A DNA stretch of 64,000 nucleotides from Candidatus Gastranaerophilales bacterium (GTDB taxonomy: Bacteria; Cyanobacteriota; Vampirovibrionia; Gastranaerophilales; Gastranaerophilaceae). The position numbers and the translations under genes are program-made. The notes beneath the pieces were generated by a model. It had not been told where the DNA came from and did no database searches. It saw only the letters and a program-made list of their open reading frames with translations. Shown here piece after piece: positions 17,649 to 26,366 of this stretch. Location of the stretch: the NCBI GenBank assembly GCA_944327255.1, contig CALVHA010000010.1, positions 1 to 64,000 of the forward strand, given 5' to 3'. The number at the start of each line of letters is the position of its first letter. Position 1 is the first letter of the stretch.

Positions 17649-18837
17649 TAATTGTCACCTTAATATTTTCAAAAGGAATAACTGCCTTCTGATTTACATG
17701 AATTTTAATTTCATCTGTGGAGATTTCTTCTTCAGATATTCCGACAAGCAAATTTTTAACGGTAATACCGCTTATGGCAGTATTAACTGCAGCTGCAATT
17801 TCAAAAGGAGATACACTTACTCCAATATTTAATCCGCCATAACCTGAAATTTCGCCATTAGCGAAAGCAATAATTGCATTTTTAACTGTATCTTCTAATT
17901 CAGTAGATGCAGACGTTCCCCTGTCTACAGTAATAGAAATATAAATATCTACATTCTCAGGTCGACTAAATTTAACGGAATACAATGCCCCGAACCATTC
18001 ATCACGAATTTGTATGGAATTATCTCCGGTATATCCGCACCCTGCAGATTTAACCGAAAAAATTGCTTTTGCAATATCTTCATTTCCACCCCCATCAACA
18101 CAGCAATAAACTGAATGAGGAAGAATTGATACTGTATCGTATACAATCGTTTCACTGGTATAATTATCATAAACAAATGCACTCTTAACATTTTCAGTAT
18201 CAAGTAAAACTTTATAATAATTCTCCAGCAATGCCTTACCAGTAAACAATCCAGAATTCAAAAACCGCTGTTTAAAATGAGCATCGCTTTCTCTTTCAGT
18301 TCCAAGTATAGCCGGAGAAGAATTTGTAATTGTTTCCCATCCGAAAGTTCCATCTATAATTTTATTTAATTCTCCAGCCGCACAGGCAATTTCTCCAGTT
18401 TCAAGAGACAAAAAATTCCCTTCTGCGATACCATTTTCCTGAATCGTAATATCATTTTCGGCATAAAAAACAACTCCGCTGGCGGTAGATGCCTGCGAAC
18501 CCGCGGGAATAACCGTTCCATTTTGTCCGGTAACAGTTACCGTAACTCTACTCGGAGTTGCTCCCTCTCGATACATACCGAAATTTGCCAAAATCGCATC
18601 CAGAAATATTCCATAAGAAAGCATTACATTAAAAAGATTTGCAACGAGAGCATTATTTTCAACAACCGTCGTCCTTGCAGTTGTTTCAATATCTATTAGC
18701 CTTCCTTGCGGCGTACTGTCTTCAAGGGAAATATCTTCCCCTAAAGCTTGTTTAAATTCATTTTGTACTGTTTCCTTAATATCAGCGGTATCAGCAACAA
18801 CTGTTCCGCTACTGGTAATATAAATATAATTAGCCAT
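17641..18837 (-). CDS. baseplate J-like protein
   Basis: A 398-residue wedge protein of the contractile-tail baseplate (phage P2 gpJ / T4 gp6 family). The N-terminal region ends with LIDIETTARTTVVENNALVA, then a VTVTGQNGTVIPAGS segment typical of J proteins, then a conserved ATP-independent structural core (ILGTERESDAHFKQRFLNSG). The start overlaps the gp25-like gene by eight bases. It joins tail tube and fibre network. Confidence 0.92.
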   Translation of the reverse strand: MANYIYITSSGTVVADTADIKETVQNEFKQALGEDISLEDSTPQGRLIDIETTARTTVVENNALVANLFNVMLSYGIFLDAILANFGMYREGATPSRVTVTVTGQNGTVIPAGSQASTASGVVFYAENDITIQENGIAEGNFLSLETGEIACAAGELNKIIDGTFGWETITNSSPAILGTERESDAHFKQRFLNSGLFTGKALLENYYKVLLDTENVKSAFVYDNYTSETIVYDTVSILPHSVYCCVDGGGNEDIAKAIFSVKSAGCGYTGDNSIQIRDEWFGALYSVKFSRPENVDIYISITVDRGTSASTELEDTVKNAIIAFANGEISGYGGLNIGVSVSPFEIAAAVNTAISGITVKNLLVGISEEEISTDEIKIHVNQKAVIPFENIKVTINE

Positions 18838-19174
18838 TTACAACCACCGTTCCCAATTCTGTAATTACCTGCACACTATACGAGTAAATCCCGTCTTTAA
18901 GTTCATAAGTAAAAGAAGAAACCCTCTCAACTCCCTCAAGAGCCTCAAGTGTTCGTATTATATTTGCCTGAAAAATATCAGTATTAACATTATCAGAAAA
19001 AACAGTTTCCATATAAGGAATACCCTTTTCCGTATTAAATTCAAGTTCAGCACTGTTAGTTAAGACTGCATTTTTTGAAATATTAGCAAGAGCGGCAATA
19101 TCACTATAAATTGCAATATTGCCGCCGGCATCAATAAATATGTCATTATTGTCATTTGTAGCTATAGTTTTCAT
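18830..19174 (-). CDS. baseplate wedge protein, gp25/gpW-like
   Basis: A 114-residue protein between the spike and baseplate J. Size, position and the pattern IIRTLEALEGVERVSSFTYE followed by a terminal strand pair fit the T4 gp25 / P2 gpW group, which contains a lysozyme-like fold without activity. It overlaps the spike gene by four bases. Confidence 0.78.
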   Translation of the reverse strand: MKTIATNDNNDIFIDAGGNIAIYSDIAALANISKNAVLTNSAELEFNTEKGIPYMETVFSDNVNTDIFQANIIRTLEALEGVERVSSFTYELKDGIYSYSVQVITELGTVVVNG

Positions 19175-19827
19175 TGCGGACCTCCCGTAGTACCCGAACC
19201 CGTTTGAACACCACTGTGAGTGTGAGAACTTAAATTAATTCCGTTCCCTGTAACCTCACCGGATACATTAAGAGTTCCGGCTATTGTCGTATCACCAGTA
19301 ATTGTAATTTTTCCTCTAAGTTTTATTTCACCTTCCATAAGCGAAAATTTAGTATTTCCGCTTAAAGTAGAAATCACCACCGCCCCCTCATCATCTTCTC
19401 CAACTGTAATCTGATTAATTTTATCGGGAATAAAAAAAGCATCGTTAAAACAATGCTTTCGATAGGAATTAGGCGAAGACTCCTCAAGATTCTGTTTAAA
19501 AATAGAAATATCTCTATCACAAGCCACAAGCCACCCTGTATCCCCTTGTTTAAGCGGGAAACTTAAAAAAATCCCGCCCCCCTGTAAAGTAAGCACAGGA
19601 ATATTAACAACCGCGTCTTTCGGAATTTTTTGTCCCAAAGAAGCAACCCCCGAAATAGCAGGTTTCACAACTGCCCTGTTTGTAGTTCGGTCATAAGACT
19701 CTACAATTCCTGGAGTAACCTTCTCCATATCCATAAGTGTCAAGTCTTTCAATAAACGGCAAAGCCCCTCGAGAGAATTCGTATCAGACGGCTCTCGAGC
19801 AGGTATAGTCTGTGTAATGTCTGTCAT
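19171..19827 (-). CDS. membrane-puncturing spike protein (Gp138-like)
   Basis: A 218-residue tail spike that opens the outer membrane during contraction. An OB-fold N-terminal part (MEKVTPGIVESYDRTTNRAV) is followed by a beta-helical stalk (KLRGKITITGDTTIAGTLNV) and a tip with an H-x-H motif (SSHTHSGVQTGSGTTGGPQ) that coordinates metal in relatives. The frame directly joins the hub gene: the stop of the hub and this start share bases. Confidence 0.85.
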   Translation of the reverse strand: MTDITQTIPAREPSDTNSLEGLCRLLKDLTLMDMEKVTPGIVESYDRTTNRAVVKPAISGVASLGQKIPKDAVVNIPVLTLQGGGIFLSFPLKQGDTGWLVACDRDISIFKQNLEESSPNSYRKHCFNDAFFIPDKINQITVGEDDEGAVVISTLSGNTKFSLMEGEIKLRGKITITGDTTIAGTLNVSGEVTGNGINLSSHTHSGVQTGSGTTGGPQ

Positions 19828-20684
19828 TATTTTCTTATCCTCTGGAAATTTTTTCCTTCAATTTCTGCATAAAAATCCAATTCTCTGGTCGAAAAATTAA
19901 AATTTAAATCGTAAATCTGATAAAACCCTTTAACTGCAGGAATTTTTTCTGATTCAAGTTTTACCCAATCTCCCGGATTAAGAGTTGGATCTAGGAGTGT
20001 TTTAAACTTACACCCGTATTCTGTTGGCTGCGGAATGCCAATAAGACCTGACGACAAATTAATCAACTTGGTTCCGGAAGTCGATAAATCAGAACTCTCC
20101 TCCTTAGGCGGTTCATCGTCTTTATCAATAACCTTAAGAATTCCGTTATCCATAAACGCGACAAAGTCACCGTATTTATTGAATTCTTCAATAAGTTTCG
20201 CCTTAGCTCCGGCAAAATTAAAAGAATCAATAAGTTTCTGACTTCTGCTTTTCCAGGAAAGCGGTACATCCAGTTGATTTGCAATATTTTGCCCCATTTG
20301 CTTAGCGGAAACGGGGCTTGTAGTAGAATAAGTAATAATATTTTGTCTGTTAAAATAATTGGTCTTGGCCTTAATATTTAGCCAAATATCAGGTAACCCT
20401 TCAGGTTTTGCCTCAATAATATCTCCCTGAAAAATCAGTCCGTATCCTGTATCTTCATACCCAGCATAGATATTAATTTTCTTTTGTTTTTCAGGATCAA
20501 CATAAGTAGTCATATAAGTAGAAAGATATTCAATATCTTCCTTTGCAAGGTTTGCAACAGAAATGTTTGCATCAGCAGCAACGCTTCCCATTCGTCTATG
20601 TACAGAACCTTTAAGTCCAATATTTTTAATCTGCTTATCGCCTGATGGGGTAGAAATCTCAATATAACAAATACGCTTCTTCAT
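19827..20684 (-). CDS. baseplate hub protein, gp27-like
   Basis: A 285-residue protein upstream of the spike, as expected for the hub that carries it. The segments VANLAKEDIEYLSTYMTTYV and INIYAGYEDTGYGLIFQGDI match hub proteins of contractile phages. It is the first gene after a terminator and a minus-strand promoter, so baseplate genes may also be expressed from their own start. Confidence 0.8.
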   Translation of the reverse strand: MKKRICYIEISTPSGDKQIKNIGLKGSVHRRMGSVAADANISVANLAKEDIEYLSTYMTTYVDPEKQKKINIYAGYEDTGYGLIFQGDIIEAKPEGLPDIWLNIKAKTNYFNRQNIITYSTTSPVSAKQMGQNIANQLDVPLSWKSRSQKLIDSFNFAGAKAKLIEEFNKYGDFVAFMDNGILKVIDKDDEPPKEESSDLSTSGTKLINLSSGLIGIPQPTEYGCKFKTLLDPTLNPGDWVKLESEKIPAVKGFYQIYDLNFNFSTRELDFYAEIEGKNFQRIRK

Positions 20685-20701
20685 AAAACACCTTAAGTAT
20701 T

Positions 20702-20736
20702 AAAAAAAAGCCCTCCCGTTGCAAGCAAAGAGGGCT
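20702..20736 (-). terminator. intrinsic terminator inside the late operon
   Basis: On the minus strand AGCCCTC (20736-20730) pairs with GAGGGCT (20715-20709), followed by eight T. It lies between the baseplate plug and the hub gene. Confidence 0.85.
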
Positions 20737-20784
20737 AAAATCAATTCCATGAAGACCAACTCTTTTAATGTTGCAAAAGAGTTT
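20702..20784 (-). ncRNA. candidate two-hairpin small RNA or leader
   Basis: A minus-strand promoter (20791-20819) would start transcription near 20784. About 80 bases follow before the terminator. The RNA would fold as one nine-pair hairpin with perfect stem AACTCTTTT/AAAAGAGTT (20783-20758), and then the terminator hairpin. TTGCAAC occurs in both hairpins, in the loop of the first and in the terminator loop. It could be a regulatory RNA or a leader that controls hub translation. No known family is recognised. Confidence 0.4.
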
Positions 20785-20790
20785 GAATTT

Positions 20791-20819
20791 ATCTTAACAC
20801 AAATAAAAAGAGTATACAA
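20791..20819 (-). promoter_or_regulatory. minus-strand promoter before the baseplate genes
   Basis: On the minus strand TTGTAT (20819-20814) and TAAGAT (20796-20791) are 17 bases apart. It is the only good promoter I see inside the baseplate half of the operon. Confidence 0.5.
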
Positions 20820-20843
20820 GTCTTTATAAAAATTGTAAAAAAA

Positions 20844-21146
20844 CTACACAATTGAAGTATCAAAAAAGAAGTTACAAGTAGTCCCAAAGTTACGCCAGCA
20901 AGGGTATTCGTCGTTTTCTGTCTCAAAAATAAAATTCCCTCCAAGCTCAGCCGTCATATATGGATAAGGTAAAATTCCCTGATTGGCAAAACATGGAACA
21001 TTTTGTACTAAAAATTCATCATTCATTGATAGCGAAAAGAGCGGAATTTCTCTATCAATAAGCCGAATAGTCATGTCTCTGTTTTCCAGATTAATAAAAA
21101 ATTCCTGATTTGGTGTTTGTTTTAAATCAATAGAATATTTAGTCAT
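20844..21146 (-). CDS. baseplate plug protein (DUF6983-like)
   Basis: A 100-residue protein between the tape measure side and the hub. It resembles the small plug proteins that close the tube at the baseplate (strand-rich, RNMTIRLIDREIPLFSLSM-like core, here RDMTIRLIDREIPLFSLSM). The call rests mainly on size, position and pattern. Confidence 0.68.
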   Translation of the reverse strand: MTKYSIDLKQTPNQEFFINLENRDMTIRLIDREIPLFSLSMNDEFLVQNVPCFANQGILPYPYMTAELGGNFIFETENDEYPCWRNFGTTCNFFFDTSIV

Positions 21147-21169
21147 GGCATGCTCCTTTTTAACAAAAA

Positions 21170-21685
21170 TTACAACACTTGGACCGGTCTGTTTTGTCCT
21201 GTCTTAACAGTAGAGGCATGTTTGGCATGCTTTGTTTGTTCTTTTTTAATTTTAACGTATTGAGTTTCTGCAAACTGCACGGATCGGAAAGAGAGAGTAT
21301 AGACCGTTTTATTAAAATAATTTGATGAAACCTTATAAGGTTTCGCACAAATAACCATGTTCGGATACATTTCACCTTTAGCTTTAATTGTAAGGAGAGT
21401 CCCGTCATGAAAATACTCATTAATTTCTGCAAGAGAAGAAACATCATCATCATCAACAATAACAGTAAGAGAAGCTTTTTGCGGATTAAAGACTTCATGA
21501 TCAGTAATTATAGCACCACTTTCAAGCGGGTGATCCATAAGCTTGAGATCATTATCAATTCCGCCTTCAGTAAACTGCACGGAAGTAAGAACTTCATTAT
21601 TTTCTTTATAGATTGCGAAATTTTTATTTCTAGTCCCGAGTGCAACATGCAGGACTATATTTGTAAAAGTAGAAGTTATTGTCAT
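21170..21685 (-). CDS. tail protein, distal-tail-like
   Basis: A 171-residue protein directly after the tape measure, overlapping its end by four bases. Size and position fit a distal tail or tube-initiator protein. The strand-rich core (ASLTVIVDDDDVSSLAEIN, then VYTLSFRSVQF) supports it, but I cannot name the family with certainty. Confidence 0.62.
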   Translation of the reverse strand: MTITSTFTNIVLHVALGTRNKNFAIYKENNEVLTSVQFTEGGIDNDLKLMDHPLESGAIITDHEVFNPQKASLTVIVDDDDVSSLAEINEYFHDGTLLTIKAKGEMYPNMVICAKPYKVSSNYFNKTVYTLSFRSVQFAETQYVKIKKEQTKHAKHASTVKTGQNRPVQVL

Positions 21686-23283
21686 GCTCTGACTCCTGTA
21701 TCCAGCCCGTTAAAGGCCATTTTAATATTCTGGATTAAATCATTGGCAATACCTTCAGCGTCAGTTGCCTGAGTCTGAATTGTAATATCGCCTATAGTAA
21801 AGTTTTTAGTTGTTGTAGAAGTATTATAAGCACTTGCTATAGCGCCTTGAGGAACAGATGCCAAAGGGATATTAGATGTTGAGGCAATGGCTTGTTTGCC
21901 CAGAAGAATATCTCGCCAAACATTTGATTCGCCCTTGGTAAGAACCGATTCGCCTTTATGCAGCTCGACCATGTAACCGTCATAAGGAACATAAGCCAAA
22001 CCTGCGGCGGCAGATGAATCTTTTTGTTTCTGGCGTTCTTGATGCTCTTTTACATGTTCTGCTACTGCTATTGCTCCCTGAATAATTACACCTGGAACAG
22101 TAAGGTTCTTCAAAATAAATTTTAAAGGTTCTGGTATACTGTCCCAAATATTTTTTAAAATAGTTTCTATCTTATGTTTTATCTGCTTAAAACCATTTAT
22201 TATTCCTTCCTTAAATGTTTCAAAACTGCCCAACCATTTGCCAAAAATTGAAGGTTTTCCACTAATCCATGCCCAAAGCTGACCTAAGGCATAATTTAAA
22301 GCAATAACGCCTGCAATTATAACAAAAATCGGAAACATAGAAGCTATTAAAGAAATCGCCACTGGAATTAGATTGAGCAAAGCAGAGCCAATACCAACTA
22401 TTGTTGGAATTAGAGCTGTTCCAATAGCTCCAACTATTTCCAAAATATAAAGCTTTAACATTTCTACATTTTCAGCAAAGAAATCTGTAACTTTTTGTAT
22501 TGCTTTAAATACAGGAATTATTACAGGTAACAAAAGTTCAGAAATTACATTACCAACAACTTTAAATCCTAGGCCTATATTTTGTAAAACCTCTTGCAAT
22601 TCTTTAGAACGTTCTAAGTCTTCTTGGGAAAAAACATTATACTTTGATGAATTTGATAATTCTTCATTATATTTTTGTAAACCTCCCATCAAAACTTGAA
22701 TTGTTGCATCATCTAATCCTAATGCTCGCCCTAAATCAATCTTTGCTGTCTCTGTTTTTAGAGTTCCCATCTTTGCTGATATAACATCCAAAAACTGTTC
22801 TGACGATTTTATACCAGCAGGGTTTATATTAAATGAATCTAAAGTTTCTCTTAAACCATTACCATCTCCACCATTTTTTAGATCTGCTAAATTATCACCT
22901 AATATAGACATACTTTGTGCTACAACTCCAGCAGTCCCTCCGTATTTTTTTGCTGCGTTTGATAACGACTGGAATTTGTCTGTTGTTAACCTTGCTTGTC
23001 TTGATAATCCGGCAAGTTGCTCTCCTTCAGAAGCGTAATTTATAGCTTGGGAAAGAGCAGCTCCTAAAGCCACAATTCCAGAAGTTACAAGCTTAGTTTG
23101 TCTTGGTAATAACGCAAATCCTCTACTTATTGAGATTAGTTCTCGTGAAAATGGGCTCATTGCCTCTATTAATCTTATAGTTGCACCTGTAAGAAATTTA
23201 ATAGACTCTACAGTCGCATCCATCTGCTTTTTAGAAAACTCTTCTAAGTCAACATTTAATTTAAATTTTGATTTTTCTACCAT
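21682..23283 (-). CDS. tail tape measure protein
   Basis: A 533-residue tape measure that sets tail length and leaves the tube ahead of DNA at injection. The N-terminal 170 residues are charged and helical, with the family-like AAKKYGGTAGVVAQSM segment, the middle is hydrophobic (about 270-345, several potential membrane helices), and the C-terminus has VPYDGYMVELHKGESVLTKG, typical of tape measures. By the usual 0.15 nm per residue the tail would be near 80 nm. It stands divergently to the TPR gene at 23353. Its first 170 residues are homologous to the truncated copy at 24333-24842. Confidence 0.88.
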   Translation of the reverse strand: MVEKSKFKLNVDLEEFSKKQMDATVESIKFLTGATIRLIEAMSPFSRELISISRGFALLPRQTKLVTSGIVALGAALSQAINYASEGEQLAGLSRQARLTTDKFQSLSNAAKKYGGTAGVVAQSMSILGDNLADLKNGGDGNGLRETLDSFNINPAGIKSSEQFLDVISAKMGTLKTETAKIDLGRALGLDDATIQVLMGGLQKYNEELSNSSKYNVFSQEDLERSKELQEVLQNIGLGFKVVGNVISELLLPVIIPVFKAIQKVTDFFAENVEMLKLYILEIVGAIGTALIPTIVGIGSALLNLIPVAISLIASMFPIFVIIAGVIALNYALGQLWAWISGKPSIFGKWLGSFETFKEGIINGFKQIKHKIETILKNIWDSIPEPLKFILKNLTVPGVIIQGAIAVAEHVKEHQERQKQKDSSAAAGLAYVPYDGYMVELHKGESVLTKGESNVWRDILLGKQAIASTSNIPLASVPQGAIASAYNTSTTTKNFTIGDITIQTQATDAEGIANDLIQNIKMAFNGLDTGVRA

Positions 23284-23303
23284 GAATATATCCTTATGGT
23301 TAA

Positions 23304-23332
23304 TTTACAAGTATAAAATTTTATGTTATAAA
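23304..23332 (+). promoter_or_regulatory. promoter of TPR gene 1
   Basis: TTTACA (23304-23309) and TATAAA (23327-23332) are 17 bases apart, directly between tape measure and TPR gene. The same arrangement, TTTACA and TATAAT, stands before TPR gene 2. Confidence 0.72.
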
Positions 23333-23352
23333 ATTGGGAACTGGAGAATGAA

Positions 23353-24321
23353 ATGGGTATAACAACAAAGAAAAAACATAACATAAAACTCTTTTTTATT
23401 TTAAAAAGGTTAATAAAAAATAATCAAAAAATACTATATTACTATTACCAAACATTTATAGAACAAAATTTAATAAAAGAATTTCAACGCATATCTTTTC
23501 CAAATACAATTTCTGAAAAAAATTTACCTTTAGCTTTAAGATATGCACAGAACGAGAAAAAAATTACAGAGTTTTACCCTAAAATAAGACCTTTACTTTT
23601 TTTAGAAATCCTTTTATCTATTATATTTCAAAATATGTTATTTTTAACTCTATTATGTATATCAGTTGTTTTTTATTATGAATTAATGGAAAAAGTTATA
23701 ACAAGGATCAAAGTTCATGTTCATAAAGCCATTCAAGAATATAACAATGGGGACTATGCCAAAGCTTTATTTTTTTTCAGAAGAGCACAAAGGCTTTCAC
23801 CTATGTACGAAACGCCAATTAATGAATGGATAGTAATATGCTTAATACATTTAAGACTATTTGATGAATGTATAAAGTTTATGGAAACGCATTTTATACA
23901 CAATAAACGAGCCATGACTTTTTTCACATATATAATGAAAAACGATTATGAAAAAGCCATTGAATATATAGATAAAGTAATAACTAATAAAGAAGCAAAA
24001 TATTACCCATTTATTTATTTGTATCCGGCAACAATATATTTAAATTGTTTAAAACAACCACAAAAGGCTATAGATTACATTTTGTCTAAACCTAATATTT
24101 CAAACCAATCAATAAACAATAAATTATGTCTTTTATACTGCTTTCTTGTAAAATGTTATAATCTAATTGGGGATAAGGAACACGAAGAACAATACCGTCA
24201 ATTAGTACAATTATATAATCCTCAAATATTTGAAAAATTTAAAATCATTGAAAATTCTCTTTTAAAACTATTCATAACAGACGAATGGAAACAAGAAGAA
24301 ACGCCAGAATGTAATCCTTAA
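23353..24321 (+). CDS. membrane-anchored TPR protein 1 (prophage cargo)
   Basis: A 322-residue protein on the strand opposite to all neighbouring phage genes. After a charged start come two hydrophobic segments (about 79-111, FLEILLSIIFQNMLFLTLLC) and then TPR-like helix pairs (AIQEYNNGDYAKALFFFRRA, then ECIKFMET, then LKQPQKAIDYI). It is homologous over most of its length to TPR protein 2 (both have NEWI/DNWI, ..IKF.ET, LKQPQKAI). GGAGA stands before the ATG, and it has its own promoter. Function unknown; see the findings for the exclusion idea. Confidence 0.75.
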   Translation: MGITTKKKHNIKLFFILKRLIKNNQKILYYYYQTFIEQNLIKEFQRISFPNTISEKNLPLALRYAQNEKKITEFYPKIRPLLFLEILLSIIFQNMLFLTLLCISVVFYYELMEKVITRIKVHVHKAIQEYNNGDYAKALFFFRRAQRLSPMYETPINEWIVICLIHLRLFDECIKFMETHFIHNKRAMTFFTYIMKNDYEKAIEYIDKVITNKEAKYYPFIYLYPATIYLNCLKQPQKAIDYILSKPNISNQSINNKLCLLYCFLVKCYNLIGDKEHEEQYRQLVQLYNPQIFEKFKIIENSLLKLFITDEWKQEETPECNP

Positions 24322-24332
24322 TATTAAAAGCT

Positions 24333-24842
24333 CTAAAGGATTGCAATAATTGGTAGTAACTGATCCACAGATTTGATCCCTGAAATATTTATTCCATCTT
24401 GTGATAAAAACTCAAGTAGTCCATTGCCATTTCCGCCACTTTGCACATCTTGTAAATTTTTTCGAAGATGAAACATAGTATTAGCTACACCATCCGCAGT
24501 CCCACCATAATGTTTTACTGCATTTGCCAGAGTTTGGAATTTATCTGCAGCCATACCACTTGTAGTAATCAAACCAACAATTTGCTCACCTGCTCTTGCA
24601 AAAGCCATATGCTGTTCTATTGCCCCAGCAAAAGCTGTAATACCAATAACAGCAAGTTTAGCGCTATTTGACATATTCATCATCAATTTAGAAAGAACGC
24701 TAATTCTTTCAATTAAAGAATTAGAAGAATTGAACGCAGAAACCATTTTTTCTGAAAAATATAAAATAGAATTACTTGCCTCTTTAAATTCTTTATTATT
24801 AAATATTTGAGCAAAATTTTTATATGATGAATTATTAGACAT
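24333..24842 (-). pseudogene. truncated tape measure copy
   Basis: 169 residues homologous to the N-terminal part of the full tape measure (shared pattern ADKFQTLANAVKHYGGTADG against TDKFQSLSNAAKKYGGTAGV, and GGNGNGLLEFL against GGDGNGLRETL). The homology stops at about residue 160 and a stop follows (LLPIIAIL), next to the 3' end of TPR gene 1. It keeps an RBS and start. I read it as the remnant of a second tape measure that was lost when a TPR/tape measure unit was inserted or duplicated. Confidence 0.8.
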
Positions 24843-24882
24843 AACTTTTCCTTTACCACTTAGCTATATAATTTAAATATTA

Positions 24883-24911
24883 TTTACAAACACAAAGTTA
24901 ATTGTTATAAT
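24883..24911 (+). promoter_or_regulatory. promoter of TPR gene 2
   Basis: TTTACA (24883-24888) and a perfect TATAAT (24906-24911) are 17 bases apart, in the gap between the truncated tape measure and TPR gene 2. Confidence 0.78.
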
Positions 24912-24950
24912 TTTAATTGATGTAGTCTCATATTAATTAAAGGAGTATAA

Positions 24951-25895
24951 ATGTTTTTTAATCAAACTGAAAAAATGTTTGTTTTATATCAATTAGAAGC
25001 CCTCAAGAATGAAAAAATAAAAAAACAACTTGGAGCAAGTTTTGAATTTTTTCAAATTTGCGCTAGGAAGCATTTCCCCAAATTACAACTTCAAAATGAA
25101 GATGGAACTATTTCATATGAACAATTAATATATTTAAAAAAAAGAAATATAGAAAAAACTGGACTATATAAATTCATACTAGAAAATCACTATAAACAAT
25201 TTTTAATATTATCTATAGTAAGCCTAATTATATCGTTATTGATTTTTCCTAGTGATAAATTTTTAATAACAACAATATATGGATTTCCTATAGTTGTTTT
25301 ATTAGCAAGCCACAAAGTTATTACTGCAAAAAAATTAACAGAAGAAGGGGTTCAAGATTTTAATAATAAAAAAACAGAGGAAGCCTTACAAAAATTTAAA
25401 AAAGTACAACAATATTTTCCACAATATGCAAAAGAACTAGATAATTGGATTTTTTTATGTCTATATGAACTAAATAGGATAGATGAAGCTATAAAATTTC
25501 TTGAAACTAAAAATGTTGAAGGTAAAAGAGCTAAAATATTTTTTATACTTACTGAAGAAAAAAAATATGAAGAAGCGCTTAGTTATTTTAACAATTCTTT
25601 TACCGAAACAGAAATCAATCAAGCTCCACAAATATTACTATTTCCAACATCAATTTATACAGAAATATTAAAGCAGCCTCAAAAAGCTATCAAATATTTA
25701 GAATCTAAAAACATTATTGATAAAAATATTAATGAATTAACATATCCCCTTTTCGCCAAACTTGCAGACTTATATCTGGGAAACAATGACAAATACAAAT
25801 TAAAAGAAATATACATAAAAATGAATAAATTTAAACCAGATGATATTGTTGTTGCAGAAAGATTAAAAAAACTTATACAGGAAGAAACATTATAG
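24951..25895 (+). CDS. membrane-anchored TPR protein 2 (prophage cargo)
   Basis: A 314-residue paralogue of TPR protein 1. Charged N-terminus, then two hydrophobic segments (about 85-118, FLILSIVSLIISLLIFPSDK and GFPIVVLLAS), then TPR-like repeats (GVQDFNNKKTEEALQKFKKV, then EAIKFLETKNVEGKRAKIFF, then LKQPQKAIKYL). AAAGGAG before the ATG is a good ribosome site. It ends in a terminator. Plus-strand genes with own promoters inside a late operon are usually cargo expressed in the lysogen. Confidence 0.75.
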   Translation: MFFNQTEKMFVLYQLEALKNEKIKKQLGASFEFFQICARKHFPKLQLQNEDGTISYEQLIYLKKRNIEKTGLYKFILENHYKQFLILSIVSLIISLLIFPSDKFLITTIYGFPIVVLLASHKVITAKKLTEEGVQDFNNKKTEEALQKFKKVQQYFPQYAKELDNWIFLCLYELNRIDEAIKFLETKNVEGKRAKIFFILTEEKKYEEALSYFNNSFTETEINQAPQILLFPTSIYTEILKQPQKAIKYLESKNIIDKNINELTYPLFAKLADLYLGNNDKYKLKEIYIKMNKFKPDDIVVAERLKKLIQEETL

Positions 25896-25921
25896 TATAA
25901 TTAGTAATGTTGGGCTCCTTG

Positions 25922-25953
25922 CCTGCATATTAAAATATATGCAGGTTTTATTA
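25922..25953 (+). terminator. intrinsic terminator of TPR gene 2
   Basis: CCTGCATAT (25922-25930) pairs with ATATGCAGG (25937-25945), followed by TTTTATT. Confidence 0.8.
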
Positions 25954-26188
25954 CTATAATTCAAAACAATATCTCAAAGATTTATTCTGAAATATCGTAA
26001 CAGCATGGTTACACTAAATCAATCTTTTCTGCTTCTGTTTACATTATCTCAATCTCGACAGATATAAGAAATTATAGAGCATGACATAACAATAAAAACA
26101 AATAATTTTAATTTGCAACGTTCGAATATGGCTATTTCCCTTATCACACAAGGATTAGAACCAACTTAAAAATATAACCGTCTGGCTA
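25954..26188. other. non-coding prophage stretch
   Basis: AT-rich, with no open frame of supportable length and no ribosome site. I see nothing else in it. It ends at the promoter of the candidate RNA. Confidence 0.4.
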
Positions 26189-26335
26189 TTGCACTTCAAG
26201 TATGTTTTAGTATATAATACAAACATAATGAAAGAAATAAATAGAAGTGGAATATTTCTAATGGTCATAGTATATATGAATTCTTTCATACTTTGCAAGC
26301 ATGTCTTTTTAATAAAAGACATGCTTCTTTTTAAC
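26189..26335 (+). ncRNA. candidate small RNA with own promoter and terminator
   Basis: TTGCAC (26189-26194) and TATAAT (26213-26218), 18 bases apart, would start an RNA near 26225. ATGAAAGAA (26228-26236) pairs with TTCTTTCAT (26281-26289) as a closing stem. A terminator hairpin (AAGCATGTCTTTT at 26297-26309 with AAAAGACATGCTT at 26314-26326) and a T tract end it. A 44-codon frame starts at 26228, but has no ribosome site, so it would have to be leaderless. The late transcript crosses it in antisense. Confidence 0.45.
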
Positions 26336-26336
26336 C

Positions 26337-26364
26337 GACACGTTCATGAACATGCCGGTTAAAG
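26337..26364. repeat. imperfect 28-bp inverted repeat
   Basis: AACCG and CGGTT flank a TTCATGAA-centred inner stem, with two or three mismatches. It lies directly after the 3' end of the tail chaperone extension. It may be a transcript-end hairpin or a binding site. Confidence 0.4.
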
Positions 26365-26366
26365 AG

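Noticed and set aside
26228-26362. 44-codon frame inside the candidate RNA
   Set aside because: No ribosome site; it spans the terminator hairpin. Kept only as a remark under the RNA.
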